Counted from the first letter of the stretch, positions 11,813 through 23,620 are shown. The stretch is DNA of 64,000 bases from Halocaridina rubra (GCA_037179515.1 JAXCGZ010022673.1:57501-121500); one strand, 5' to 3'. A program made the numbers and translations. The notes: generated from the sequence alone by a model not told the origin.

Positions 11813-13493
11813 TCAGCTACTCTTGAATTTTTTAGTAAGAGGCTCCACTGCTTGCCTGCCAAGTAAAACTTCTAGGGGCATTTTGAAGCTAACTCGCATC
11901 ATGTTTTTGTTTGGAGCTACTGCTCGTACGAAAACAACCTCGTTCACATAAGTGCGGAAGCTCTCAACATCAAGACTCGCTGGAACTACTTCCTCCATCT
12001 CTTGTGTGTTAATATCACAGGCATTTTTAAGATTTGGACTGTTGTCTCCTACTGATGTGACATTACACACATCGTTACTCATTTCTCTCAGTTGGACATT
12101 GCTGATCTTCGCATCATAACTGATATGACCTAATTTTTCTGCAACTGCAGATATAGCTGTATCCTTCTCTGTATCTTTAATAAAGAGGTAAACATGCACC
12201 ATTGGTAAGGCTGCACATGAGGAAATACTCTCGGTTTCTTTGAAAAGACCAACAAAGGAGGGCAAGAATTCTACTGCCATTGCTGGTAAGGTTCATGACA
12301 ATATGTACAGAACCAATAAAGCAAGAGTCATTCCAAGTTTCAAGCAAGTCCTTCATGAGAATAGTTTTGATGAATGCATTTCCATCAAGGTTAAAACAAC
12401 TAACATAACTTGTAACTTTGTTTGAAGAACAGTTTTTCACAAGAGCTTCATAAGAATTGGGATTTAAGTCATTGGCTAGAACTCTGCAGTTCTTTTTCCC
12501 ACAGGGGATGGCAAAGGGTCCAACACCAGCCATTACATCATAAAGAACATCTCCTTGCCTCACCTTTCTTATTATTCGCTCATGTTCAGTAGAAAGTCTT
12601 GGGTTCCAATAAACTTTGGCAAAATCAAATGAGAAGGAACAACCATTTTCTTTGACTGTAACATCAGTTTTCCCAATTCCAGCAAGTACTTCCATTGCAA
12701 AGTTTCTATATGTGTTATCTATAACATTAGTTTTGTTCACAACTAGGCTTATGTTGGGAATTTTTTCCAAAAGAACTTCACCTATAACAGCTTTGTATGG
12801 CAGTACATTTTCTCGTAAATTTAAATGAAGTATATGGCCAATAATTGAGTACCCCTGAGCACCTTCCACATTCTCGGGGAAAATGGCCTTTATTATGTCT
12901 TCGGCCTTCCAATTTTCATAGCCCAATGTAATCTCCTTATAAAGGAATTCTGCATGACCTTCAATATTTAATTCATCAAATCCCTTTGTAATATCATCTT
13001 TACTCTTTACTAGTAATGGATTTAACAATATGACTTTTTTGCCTTCATTATCTACATCTGTCTGCACTGGCTTCAATTTGTCCATTTTCAACATGTATTT
13101 TTTAAGGTTCTTGACTGCTTTTTGTAATTGTTCACTTTTAACCCGTACATATGGAACATTTATGTTCCTCTCAAAAGCTTCTCGCTTTAGGCTTGTCATT
13201 CCTCTAACAGTAAGAGGGGGTAAAAGAGGACTCGCGTCCATCCTGAGTTGAAGTGACCGAAGACTTGGGATACTTTTGTAAGTTGCATAATCTAAATAAT
13301 CTTCAGTGTGCGTGTTAGTGTGAAACGTTACTCTCCAAAGCTTGGATGATCTGAATAGGCATTGCTGAACATCATTTTTAGAAACAAAACTTCTTGTTAT
13401 GGTGTCTTCCGTAGATGTTTGTGACTTAACTGTAGTTAAACTGGAAAATTTCACAGCTAACGTAAAAGTGGAGCCTGAAATTGTAAAATTCAT
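11813..13493 (-). CDS. TRMT5: tRNA (guanine37-N1)-methyltransferase, 1-nt frameshift
   Basis: Trm5/TRMT5 transfers methyl from S-adenosylmethionine to N1 of G37 in tRNAs, preventing frameshifting; the animal enzyme is mainly mitochondrial with a cytosolic role. Frame one (13493-12288, 402 residues) holds a basic, Ser/Thr-rich N-terminus that could target mitochondria. It then shows VRGMTSLKREAF (97-108), IGHILHLNLRE (218-228), VIDNTYRNF (257-265), WNPRLSTEHERI (296-307), the SAM loop DVMAGVGPFAIP (319-330) and NDLNPNSYEA (341-350). After VHIVMNL the frame is lost by one extra base at about 12287. The next frame continues PAMAVEFL and runs 157 residues to the stop at 11815-11813, including FVRAVAPNKNMM. 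Read across the break, the length would be about 559 residues. A splice acceptor lies just upstream. Either this is an assembly or sequencing error or a young null allele. Confidence 0.88.
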
Positions 13494-13507
13494 TCCCTAG
13501 GATTCTG
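13494..13507 (-). promoter_or_regulatory. Splice acceptor in the TRMT5 5' UTR
   Basis: On the minus strand a pyrimidine tract ending in CAG (gtgtttttcttttcag) stops at 13505, leaving a short leader before the ATG at 13493. This implies a non-coding first exon upstream. A candidate donor (TTACGTAAGT on the minus strand) lies near 14155-14146. The pairing of these two sites is inference. Confidence 0.45.
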
Positions 13508-14309
13508 AAAAGAAAAACACCATGACTTTAAATATGAAATGTAAACAATAGACCTGATATTTAAGTAATGCACTGAATGAACTGCCCATCATTTATTTAT
13601 CATATTGTACTACAGTCACTGTAGTGTCTCCCTGAGTAAAACAGTCCCAAAATGGCTATCTTGGCCATTACTAAACAAATTTTTGCTAGTACAAAATAAA
13701 TTTCTTTCAGTTCTTTCTTACTGCATTCACTGCTCATATGAGTAATAATTGTACTAATAGCAATAATATCTCTATTATATATTTCATATTATGAAAGCAT
13801 AAAAAAAAAAAATACAATTTCTTCTTTCAGTCTTTTCACATGAAGCCAAGTTAAAGTACTCTTACAAAAATACTTCTTCCAATAATTTACATTAATTAAT
13901 ATTTAGGTTTTCCTCAATCATGGAAAAACTAAAAATATAAGCATTTACTCAAAGAGGACAATACTGCGCAAACATGATAAAAAATCTTTAAAATGACTTG
14001 AATACCCATAACTAAATAAAAGCATACAGATGTACTAAATATTTAGTCATTACACAAAAGAAAGCTACAACTACAGCACATAAAGGAAAAAATTGAGGAC
14101 AAAGCACACAATAATATTATGTGGATACTTACGTAAGCATTCTAAACGTCAACATCAAGATATCCGCAGCTTTAACAGCATAGCTTATGATGGTAATGAT
14201 ACTCTTCTCACATCTGGAAATGGTGATAAACTTCTCAATATCGCTAAAGAATGAGGAGCAAGTATTATTATTATTATTATTGTTTTTTTTGCTTATTCAA
14301 TCTTGTTTA
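13508..14309. other. Likely TRMT5 5' intron and upstream region
   Basis: AT-rich sequence with no ORF worth noting. It contains the candidate minus-strand donor near 14150 and possibly exon 1 to its right. No other feature was recognised. Confidence 0.35.
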
Positions 14310-14635
14310 CAGACATCCAATATATGAACATTCTGAGATATAAACATGTGAAAAACGCATTCCCTATGCAGTCTACTATTATGCAGCAAGGTATGGCTGG
14401 TTCCAACATTTCAAGAAACTTGCAAACTTGCATAATGCGTCATTAGGACAAGAAAACAAATGTTTTATCTTCTAACACAACTTTTATCATGTTGCGTGCA
14501 TGATGTAGGAATATTTGGTAGACATATACTGTATACCCAATACAGTACTTATACATACAATATATCAACTTACGAAGAATTCAAGATATGAACGGCGTTC
14601 GGAATGTAACTCATTCGTAAGTTGGGGGGCATCTG
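14310..14635. mobile_element. Tigger-like MITE, second copy
   Basis: About 326 bp between TA dinucleotides (14308-14309 and 14636-14637). The left end CAGACATCCAATATATGAAC and the right-end reverse complement CAGATGCCCCCCAACTTACG are related to the ends of the copy at 5382. It is non-coding. Confidence 0.65.
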
Positions 14636-14989
14636 TATAGCGAGTCAGAAAGTTTCTCCGAAATAATTTGACAATACCCTTCATAAAGCCATGCCTTTAC
14701 AAGGTAGTATAGGAAGCAGGAATGGCAGTAAGCTTGTGTTAATTATATGCCAATTACCACATAAAACTGATTCAACTTTGTCTAGAGAAATTGGTAAAGG
14801 CATATATAATTTCTCATTCTAGCTCTTATTTACATATCTACTCTCCATAATTCCTCATATGTAAATTGAATAGTCATGTTGCAATCTCAAGATCTTATTT
14901 CAAGCTGTCAAGAGTACAGACGATACCACTTCTAATCATTTTATATAAATCCTCTCCATACAATATTTTGCATGTAAGTCATCCTAAAA

Positions 14990-15897
14990 CAGGGATTCTC
15001 ACAGTGTTCTGTCGAATTTCAGGGTTCCACTAAAAGTTACCAAAGGTTCTGCGAGATGGGAATTAATATGAAAGAAATATTTACATAAAAATGACAAAAT
15101 ACTCATTAAAAAATCAATCTTGGGAATATATATATATTTTTTTAATTAATAAAAATAACTTTGAGAAATACAGTACTGAATGTAGAAACTGCAATGGGAC
15201 TGAACACAGAAGCAGCTCAGCTGTAAAATTTTACATGTTCTTGCCACCCTTATGTTTAGAGAATGTGATTTGCTTTTTAATAAAAATTTCTATAAGGAGC
15301 AACAAATTTTTCATGAAAAAGAATGATTAATGTCAGTACATAATCTACATGTAATCTTATATACACTGTGTTTAGGGGCAAAGCTGACAAAGTTTTGAAC
15401 AAGCCATAAGCTGTGGCAGTAGAAGTGGTCAACACGAGTGTGTGTTATGTACTGGTAGTTTGTTTCATAAGCTTTTGCATACAGTACTTGGAGAGCTTAC
15501 ACAAAACAATCAGAATTTTCAAAATATACAAGGACAAACACAAATTATTGCAGCAAACTTCTTGCTTCAATTATCCAACATTAAACCAAATTTTCAGAAG
15601 ATACCTGCATCTAGGAAGCAGATGCATTCTTCTCACTAGCTAATTAAGCATATTACTCTTTCCTGAAATAAACACATTTGCACAGAATGATGTTTTATTT
15701 GAAATTGTACACATCTTTTCTAGTTTAAAATTAAATAAGTTTTCTCTCTTTTTCTAGTTAAAATTAAATAAGTTTTTTCTCTATGTTCAAAGTTTTTGGG
15801 AGATTATGTTTGTAAATACAGGTAGGGGTCCGAGTTTTTAAAAACTACCTATGTCAAAGGATTCCACTGCAAAAAAAAAAAAGTTTGGGAACCACTG
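14990..15897. mobile_element. hAT-like non-autonomous DNA transposon
   Basis: About 908 bp. The left end is CAGGGATTCTCACAGTGTTC and the right-end reverse complement CAGTGGTTCCCAAACTTTTT, the classic CAG.GGTTC termini of hAT elements. The flanking octamers tcctaaaa (14982-14989) and tcctagac (15898-15905) match at 6 of 8 positions, as expected of an aged 8-bp target duplication. No transposase was recognised inside, so it is non-autonomous. Confidence 0.65.
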
Positions 15898-16202
15898 TCC
15901 TAGACCAACAATAACTCCTTAGTATGACTGAAGCAGAATGTAGGAATGAAAATTGTACAACATTAAAATCACAGTAACTATGCCTCTGGAATCAAATCAT
16001 CATCACAAAATTCCCTTCAAAATCCTCATGAATCTATAAAGAATATCAATAAAGTAAAAGAAATTACAATGAAAGCATGAGGTCAAGATGCTTCCATGAT
16101 GAAAATTTATCTTATGGTTCTATCTACTTAAAGATTATGTGAAAATCTTCATTATTTTAGGCACTATGCAGGGTTCATTAAATAAATAAGTGTGTACGTG
16201 AG
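15898..16202. other. Short unannotated spacer
   Basis: AT-rich, without recognisable content, between the hAT-like element and the first foldback element. Confidence 0.4.
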
Positions 16203-16700
16203 CTTAGATTCGTTTTATGCACCCCTCAATAACTCGTACTGATACCTCATCAAACAGTAATACTTTGATATATATGTCTAAGATTCACATCAACTCCTAG
16301 AATACTCTTACTTTGGTAAATATCATGCAAATAAATTTATGGTTCCTTATTAAAAATACAGAGTGGGAGAGAGTCCACCATTATAACCGAGAGACAAGAC
16401 CGACACCAACAATTGTTAAGTGAGCCATGCTACTCTATAAACACCCAAATTTACCTAATTTACCCTAGATTAGATTGACAGTTAGTTAAGTCCATTATTA
16501 AGGTAAATCTGGGTGCTTAAACAGCAGCATAGCTCATTCCAGAATTGGAGGTGTAATTTTAATAACTTTGCTTGATATTAACCACAGTAACAGTTTTCCA
16601 GGAGTGGGTGATGTGAGTTTTAAACATACATGTCAGAAAACTACTAATTGATGATGTATATATACAAGATATGGAAGGGTGAATAAAACGAATCTTAACA
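16203..16700. mobile_element. Foldback element family F1, copy 1
   Basis: About 498 bp that is nearly a full palindrome. The left end has AGATTCGTTTTATGCACCCC and the right-end reverse complement AAGATTCGTTTTATTCACCC. Inner pairs include gtgagccatgctactc with its counterpart on the right (atgagctatgctgctg in reverse complement) and cacccaaatttacct with ggtaaatctgggtg. Arms are about 240 bp with a short centre near 16470. No ORF. It is a long-inverted-repeat MITE/foldback element of unknown superfamily. Confidence 0.7.
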
Positions 16701-17963
16701 TATGATTAAGATTCTCTTTGTGCACCCCTCCATAACTAGAATTTATATCTCATCTAATAGAAATTCTCTGAAATACAGGTACATGTCTAAAACTTGCATC
16801 GCCCTCTCCTGGAAACTGTTACTTTGTTTAAAATCAAGCAAATAAATTTTAGGTTGACTATTAAAAATAAACAAATCCAGATAGGTGCTGTTATATATCC
16901 ATAAGACAAGACCAACATTCTCAATTCAGTATTGAGCCACACTGCTGTAATAATACCAAAAGAGGTACTGTTATACAGTATACCCAAGAGACAAGACCAA
17001 CACCGTTAATTCTCAGGTGAGCCACACTGCTGATTAAGCACCCAAGCTTACATAACTATTGTACGTAACTAACAAAACTTAATCTGACCTAGGTTAGGTT
17101 AGGTTAAGTAGTTGAGCTAGTTAAGAACATACCTTAATAGGGTAAGCTTGGAAGCTTAAACAACAGCGTGGCTCACCTGAGAATTAGCAGCTTCGGTCTC
17201 GTCTCTCGGGTACATAATGGCACCTCTCTGGTTTTGCTAATTTTTAATACTTATCCTTAAATTCATCACTCCCAGTCTCCTGGTCAGTTCCACCTTTATA
17301 CTCGATAATACTTATCACATTTGTCCTTAAAACAATGAATTGAGTTAGCATTAACTACCTCATCCCTTAGCGACTACCAATCATCAACTATTCTTACACT
17401 AAAAAAGTACTTTTTTACATCCTGCAAAAAATTTGCTTACAAAGCTTAAAACTTTGACCTCTAGATCTATATAAAAATATCGATAACTATCACCATATCC
17501 CCTTATTCTTCCAGCTCCGAGTGAAGGCAAGTCTAATTACCTCAGCCTCTCTTCATAAATGAAATGCTTATATCTGGAACCAGATCAAGGGATGTATTTG
17601 AACTTTTACCAACTTAATTATATGCGTTTCCAAGTAAGGATTCCAAAAGGGGGCTGCATATTCAAGCTTTGGCCTCTCATAAGTTTCATATATATTTCTG
17701 AACATTTCCTTGGACACATATATGAAGGTTACCCTTACATTTACTAAGAAAGCATATCCGGCCTTTACAATGCATTCCAGACAAATCTGCCAATATGAGT
17801 ACTCCTGGATGTCTTATTCTCTGTCTCTTGAAATCCTGCAGCTGCTATTGAGGATCAAAGCTTGCGCCCTACGGCACATGTACCCAATCTCATTACCTTA
17901 CATTTTGTGCAGAGGTATAAATACTATTTAAGGAGGGGTGCATAAAACGAATATTAACCTGGA
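16701..17963. mobile_element. Foldback element family F1, copy 2, interrupted by LINE A
   Basis: Begins with gattctctttgtgcacccct and ends with ggggtgcataaaacgaat, the same outer ends as copy 1. The inner palindrome is well preserved: attctcaggtgagccac (about 17010) against gtggctcacctgagaat (about 17171), and acccaagcttac against gtaagcttgg. The left arm contains an internal duplication of about 95 bp. At the centre, near 17096, is gacctaggttaggttaggtt, three TTAGG-type units. Most of the distal right arm is replaced by the LINE A fragment at 17262-17912. Confidence 0.65.
17262..17912 (-). mobile_element. LINE family A, 3' fragment
   Basis: The minus strand matches the C-terminal coding region and 3' UTR of the intact family A element at 49535-52929, for example tttctgaacatttccttg and ggattccaaaagggggctgc on the plus strand. 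Multiple substitutions and indels break the frame. It is 5'-truncated and sits inside foldback copy 2. Confidence 0.85.
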
Positions 17964-18429
17964 ATATAAAATAAACTGTGTTTCTAACTGGCTTATAAAA
18001 GAAAACAGTTACAAGTAATAGTGATTACCTCCAATAAGAATGTTAGTAGTAGTATAGTTGGGTGCTATATGCCTTTTGTAACTGCTCCCAAGTCTTAATT
18101 TGCTTTGCTAGCTTGTTTGTGCGGTTTTTATTATTTGATTTCTTTTTCTACAAATTCTTTTTATTAATTTTTCTTTCTTTGACGTCTTTTTACAAAAGTA
18201 AATATTGTTGAGAATCCTCTTACCACATGTTTCCATAGGATAGCGGAGCTGTGGTCGAAATGATGAACTGGACTGAACGACGCTCATTTAAACAATTAAT
18301 TTATTCCAGTTTTAGGTTTTCAAATACAATTTGTGTACATATGGTACATCATTAGTTACGTTTACGTATATCTGAATAAAAAAAAAGTATCAGCAGTATT
18401 GGATGAAATAAAAAAAAAAGGAAACAGTA
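17964..18429. other. Unannotated spacer
   Basis: AT-rich, no gene or repeat recognised apart from short A/T runs. Confidence 0.4.
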
Positions 18430-20600
18430 TTGAGTTCAGCGGCTTTTACTAGAGTAACACCGGGACAGACAAGAACATTGCCCTCATCATCAGACACAGG
18501 CATCGAGAAAACATTGGAATGAAGAAAAAGTAAAAGTTTAAGGACAAGCTAAAATAAGAGATTGATACACAATATGAAGAGGATAGGCTGAAAGAATAGT
18601 TGAATTAATACAGACCAACCGTCCTAGACCTTAGTAGAAAAGGGAGTTCGTGACGTAAAACCGAATCCATCCATCAATCCAGATATGGCAGGATAAGACC
18701 ATGAGATGACGAGATATCCGTTTTTTTTTTCTTTTTTTTAAGGAAGATAGGGTAAGATAATTAGGGAAGACAGAAGAAGGAACAGAGTTCCAGGGTCTAG
18801 AGGTGGATGAGAGGAAGCGGTCACTGCACCGACAAATTCGCGAGCTACAGCTCTTCACACAGTACCTGTGAGACGAGGCCACTTGGCAAGTGTTAGATGG
18901 CATCGACAGTGGGGTAGGGATGCAATATGCCAACACATCAGAGCAGTGAAGGAAGTAGTATCGGTACAAAGGAGAAAGGGAAGATACCTTACAGTGAAGA
19001 GACCGATATTTAAAAGTTAGAAGCAAGAGAAAGGTCACTGAAGAGTCTGATTGCCTTAGATTCAACCTTATCAAGGAGATACGTATATGAATAAACACCC
19101 CAGGTTCAAAGCAGGTTCAGATAAGATCTTTGTGGAGTTTAAGAAACTGATAAGAGGGAAAGTGACAACGAAAGAGAATCCCTAATTTTTTGGAAGAAGA
19201 TTTAAAAATTTGTATTATGTGACTCCTCCTAGACAAGTTAAAGGCAAGCTGCATTTCTAATATGATCATAAAATTAAGAGGGTAAATTTCGTTGCTTTCG
19301 AAGACAATAGGGCTATCAGTAGGAGAAGAAGATAAAGAGACAGACAGAAACTATGTCTTGGAGGAATTAAATTTAACTATAGTCTGGGTGCCCCACTCAG
19401 GTGCTCTCTATAAATAGGAGTTGAGAGTTGCAGATAGAATGATACAAGACTGATTACGAGTAGCAGATGAAAGGTTGTGAAGAAAAGGCAGAGGGAAAAT
19501 GAAAGGGTAGAATTGTCGACAAAGGTGTGGATATGACAGGAAGATAGGCACTGGAGAATATCGTTGATGATGAGAAGGAAAAGAGTAGTTGAAAGATTAG
19601 AGCCCTGTGGAATACCACTGGTAACTGAGAATGTTATTGATGTGGCGTACAAACACATATAAGACGCTCATGATAAATGGAAATCAGAGGACAGTAAGAA
19701 GGGGGTAAAGCCATAAGAAGGAAGTTTGGCCTAAAGAGCCTTTGATCAAAGTCAAAAAAGCCCTAGAAGTATCAAGGGCGATGACAAAGGAATCAACGTA
19801 GTTCTCAAAGATGATGACCATGCATGAGTAGGATAGAACAGGAGATCACCAGTGGATCTTGCGTTACAAAAGCCTTACTGGTGATCGGGAATAAGCAAGT
19901 TAGATTCAAGATATATCAAAAAGAGAGGGTTGGTTGAGCAGTTTCGCATACTGTAGTGATAACAGAGGTTTGGGTAATATGTCGGTAGTTGGAAGAAATA
20001 CAGTGATCACACTTCTTAGGAACAGGCTAAGCTAGAGTGTGCTTTCAAGATAAAGGATAGATACTGGTTGAGAGACTGAGACAAAAAAGATGGCAAAGTA
20101 CTGGAACCAATTAATCTGCAAAATTCTAAAAGAACCTTGCAGGATTACCATAGGTTCCTGTTGTCTTGTTCGTCTTTGGAGAGTGTCGAACCTTATGGAC
20201 TTTGCATGAATAAAGAATAAAGGATGGCATAGGATTAGAGAGGGGAAAAGTACAAGGAACAGGTGCGCTGGAATCAATTATGGAAAAGTTAGCAGAAAGT
20301 TAGTCATATAGACTGGCTTTGTCAGTGAGAGAGCAAACTACAAAACTATCAGGACAAATGAGAGGGGGTAAGCTTGAGTTACAGAAGTTTTTGGAGAGGT
20401 TTCTAGCTATGAACCAGAAACATTTATCAGTGGGAAAGCGTTAAGGTCATCAATTTTCCTTCTTAAAAAGGAAGTTTCAGACCTTCCGTAATAAAACCAA
20501 GAGCAAGTTACATCAGAAGGACAGACTTAGTATGACCAGTATGCTCGATCACTAGCCTGAGTAGCCATGTAGCTGGCATGGTTTTTATAGAGGAAGAGTT
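18430..20600 (-). mobile_element. LINE family B, copy 3, decayed
   Basis: Minus-strand copy that starts at its 3' end near 18465 (terminal gggtgttac form of the family end) and extends left to right towards the 5' side. Fragments include the C-terminal tail (RYYFLHCSDVLAYCIPTPLS), an RT piece at 19658-19377 with SGIPQGSNLSTTLFLLIIND (the PQG motif of RT domain 5) and the linker near 20400. The YADD-type catalytic region is mutated and frames are broken throughout. Confidence 0.8.
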
Positions 20601-20624
20601 AGTCATACTGACGTATTTGCTTTG

Positions 20625-23620
20625 CCTTAGGAAGCTGATTTTACATAACTACCAGTGAAAGAATGACAGAAGAGAAGTTCACTTGCCTTTCCAGGACCAA
20701 TTACAGAAGCGATGACATGCACAGCTATCCATCTAGGGATAGAGCCTAGATAAGCAGCATCCACAATTTTTGCAGTCTAACTAGTTGCAGGGATGGCAAA
20801 CGACTGAGAGCAATAATAATAACAGTATAATTGGCTTTGGAAACTATGCTTTTGTATTCCTCCTGCATCACATGCTTTGCATATACAAATACATATATAT
20901 TTGCTTGCTCAAGTGAAGAGGGGTCATGTCCTCTACAGGCACTGCCTGGATACATATGACGGCCTTTTCTTTTGTCAAAATGACAACATTAGGTGTCTAC
21001 ATCATAGCCACTTTTCTGGTAAATGCTAAAAGAATTGTCTTATTGCCACTGTTTTGCAAAAAGCCATGCCACATTCTGGATGTTTTACTTGCAATTGTTA
21101 CACATCTTCCCACATCCTGCCCTTTATTGTTTCCTGCTTCATATTTTGGACTGTGCAGCAAGTAGATATCAAACACAATATCTGTTCTCCTGTATTTTCA
21201 GATTATGCTAGAATTATTAGAAGGACATAATCTCTGCCAAAGGCCCATAATGATTTTGCTGCATATGGTTTTTAGGAAGTCAAGAGTGCTGAAGCATCAG
21301 ATATGATAACATCTGCATCTATCTTGCTCTCTGGTCTAGAAAACTTGACTTAAAGAATCTCAACTAGCTAGGTTATTTGACAGCTGTAAACTTTTCCATT
21401 ATCACTCAAGTATGTAGATAATGACTTCTTCACAAGTCGGAAGAACTCATGTAGATCACAATGCCTGCTCTGACAAGATATGAAGAGTTGAGAGATGAGG
21501 CAGTAATCCTCTTTTAATGTATTATCCTTTGGGTCACTGGTAGCTGACTCTAATCAAAGAAGAAAATTAATTCTTATAAATAGCTTGACAGAGCAATTAC
21601 TCATCTTTACATCCTTGCTGATCCAAAATCTTTAGGAACTCTTCTTATCCTGTCTTATAGCAATTAGTAATTAACTCATCCGCAGTACGGTGTGCAATAT
21701 CTTTTGTATTTTATGTGAGGAGATCCTCTGAGTCTTCCAGAAAAGGGTTTCCCTAAGTCTGTATGGTTGGTGTTAGTTTGTCAAGCCTCTTTAAAAAAAT
21801 TCAGCTGTTATGCCCATTGTGGCTTGTACTTTCTGTAATTTCTTGAGCTTGTGACACTCCTTCATACTGAGTGACCAAACAGCTTACTTCTTGTCCTGCT
21901 ATCATCTATTTTTCAAGGGGTGAAGGATCTTTTATCATCTAGACAGCACCACTGACACCTTCATTATTTATGGGCCTAATAGATGGTTATCCCCAATAAG
22001 TCTTGTCGAGAATTGTGTACATCAAAGTATCCAGGGCAGAAAACCATTGTCAAGTCTGGATATTTTTCAGGAAGAGATAGCATATTTCTCAGTGAATAAG
22101 ACTCACAACACTGTGTAAAATCTACTACTCAGAATTATCATATCAATCGTAACTCCATCACCAGAACAAGGTATCAGAAGTGAAACTATGAACATTTCCT
22201 CTTTTTGTCCCTCAAATCATCTATCAAAATTAATAGATTCGTTTTCATCTATGTCTTAACAATAGTTGGGTAGGACACCTTTAAGAGCATATATAAACTG
22301 CTTGCTGTTATCTGATAAGCTTGATGGGCTCTTGTTCCACTCACAGCCGACATGAAAAAAATCTGCTATCTTAGATGAGTGATGCCTGCCTCAACTGGGA
22401 CGTCTGTCAAACTACACTCCTAAAGCACATTTCTAATGCAGAAAAGGACTGTGGTCTCAATGTGTAGGCCACCAAACATGAGTGAGAACTTGTCTTCAAC
22501 ATACTATTTCGGCCAATGTCACTGAACATATTTTGCCCATACATATATTTGGTAATCAGCAGTGATTACTTAGATTTGTCCAAAATTAAGTATATCAATT
22601 GTTTCAATGATCTTTGCCATCATCTGAACGATTGTGGCAACTGAATGGGCCTGCTCCTTGAAAACTGGCAAAAGGAAAATTATGGTCACTTGAAACTCTC
22701 CACTTATCCTTTGTGTTTTCGTTCTAGATTCTCCACCCAAGGATGGGTGGAACAGGGTCATGCAGGACCCATAGGGCTGTTGCCAGCCGACACAGCAACC
22801 CTCCCACTGTGGTGACCAGCCACAGCAGTAATCTCCCCAGTAAACAGCTTAAACTCTCTTGCCTGGACGAGGCGCGATCCGTCGACCTCGCGAATGCAAG
22901 GCCAGCACGTAACCACTGTACTAGCCAGGAGGCTTCTCTCCTTTGTGACATGCTGAGTACCCAAGGTTATGTTGACAAGGTTATCCAACTCCTCAGTGAT
23001 GCTTATTTTCTCAAACCACTCATATTCTAGTTTCATGACAATGGCCAGGTCACCATTGCCTGTCTTCATCTCTGTGACATATTTAACTAACTGAAAATCC
23101 TTGTAAACATTCTTTGCTTTTCGATGAGTCACTCTGCTTGCTCTTTAGACTTGCTCTCTCGGTTACAGATTAAAGCCAAGCAATTAGACTGATATTTCAG
23201 TTTCTGTGCTATGGCTACTAGGCCTGGAGGTGTTACAATAAGTATCTCATTATTGAGCCTCTGAATGCAATCATTCTACCTTTCAATCACTTTTCTATCA
23301 TTTTTTCGTAAGGAAGATATTGGTTCCACTTTTCACATAAGAAACACTAAGGTTGCATAGTACATGACTTTGTCCTTCGACTTTTAGTGTTGCTTTTCTC
23401 AGGAGAAATATGTGGAGTGGATGCTCTTTCTGTGTTCTTACCAGTTTGAAATTATTATATATTAGTTTGTAACTTTGGTGATACACAGCTGTGGATACGC
23501 TCATTGCAGTGTTGATATATCCATCATTTTCCAGTCTATAATATTTGGGAGGTGATTTCATCTCCTTATTTTAGTTGTTTCTTTCATTGCATGTGCAACA
23601 TGTATGCCAATCCGCTATCC
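20625..23620 (-). pseudogene. Decayed ORF of a multicopy invertebrate protein family
   Basis: A roughly 3-kb minus-strand reading frame, broken by many stops and shifts, shows ordered segments of one long protein. They are TAVYHQSYKLIYNNF (about 23495), VKYVTEMKTGNGDLA (about 23050), GEFQVTIIFLLPVFK (about 22690), FGGLHIETTVL (about 22480), a DQAHEQNN-like remnant (about 21990), a NKT-like FLAEK remnant (about 21030), IFVYAKHVMQ-like residues (about 20890) and IPRWIAVHVIASVIGPGKA (about 20720), followed by FCHSFTGS. I recall this order from large uncharacterised multicopy proteins of cnidarians and crustaceans (motifs GGLHIEM, DQAHEQNN, TGCDT). The class of mobile element, if any, is unknown to me. 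A SINE interrupts it at 22733-22933. Confidence 0.6.
22733..22933 (-). mobile_element. tRNA-derived SINE inside the decayed ORF
   Basis: The minus strand starts with a tRNA-like head: TGGCTAGTACAGTGGTTA resembles box A, and GGTCGACGGATCGC is in box B position. A roughly 120-bp body follows and ends in a small hairpin (ccacccatccttgggtgg). The flanks belong to the surrounding pseudogene, so the SINE inserted into it. Box B deviates from GGTTCGANNCC. Confidence 0.6.

Noticed and set aside
22758..23132. 124-residue minus-strand frame as a gene
   Set aside because: Its first half is part of the decayed multicopy protein and its second half reads through the SINE; it is a chimera of repeats.
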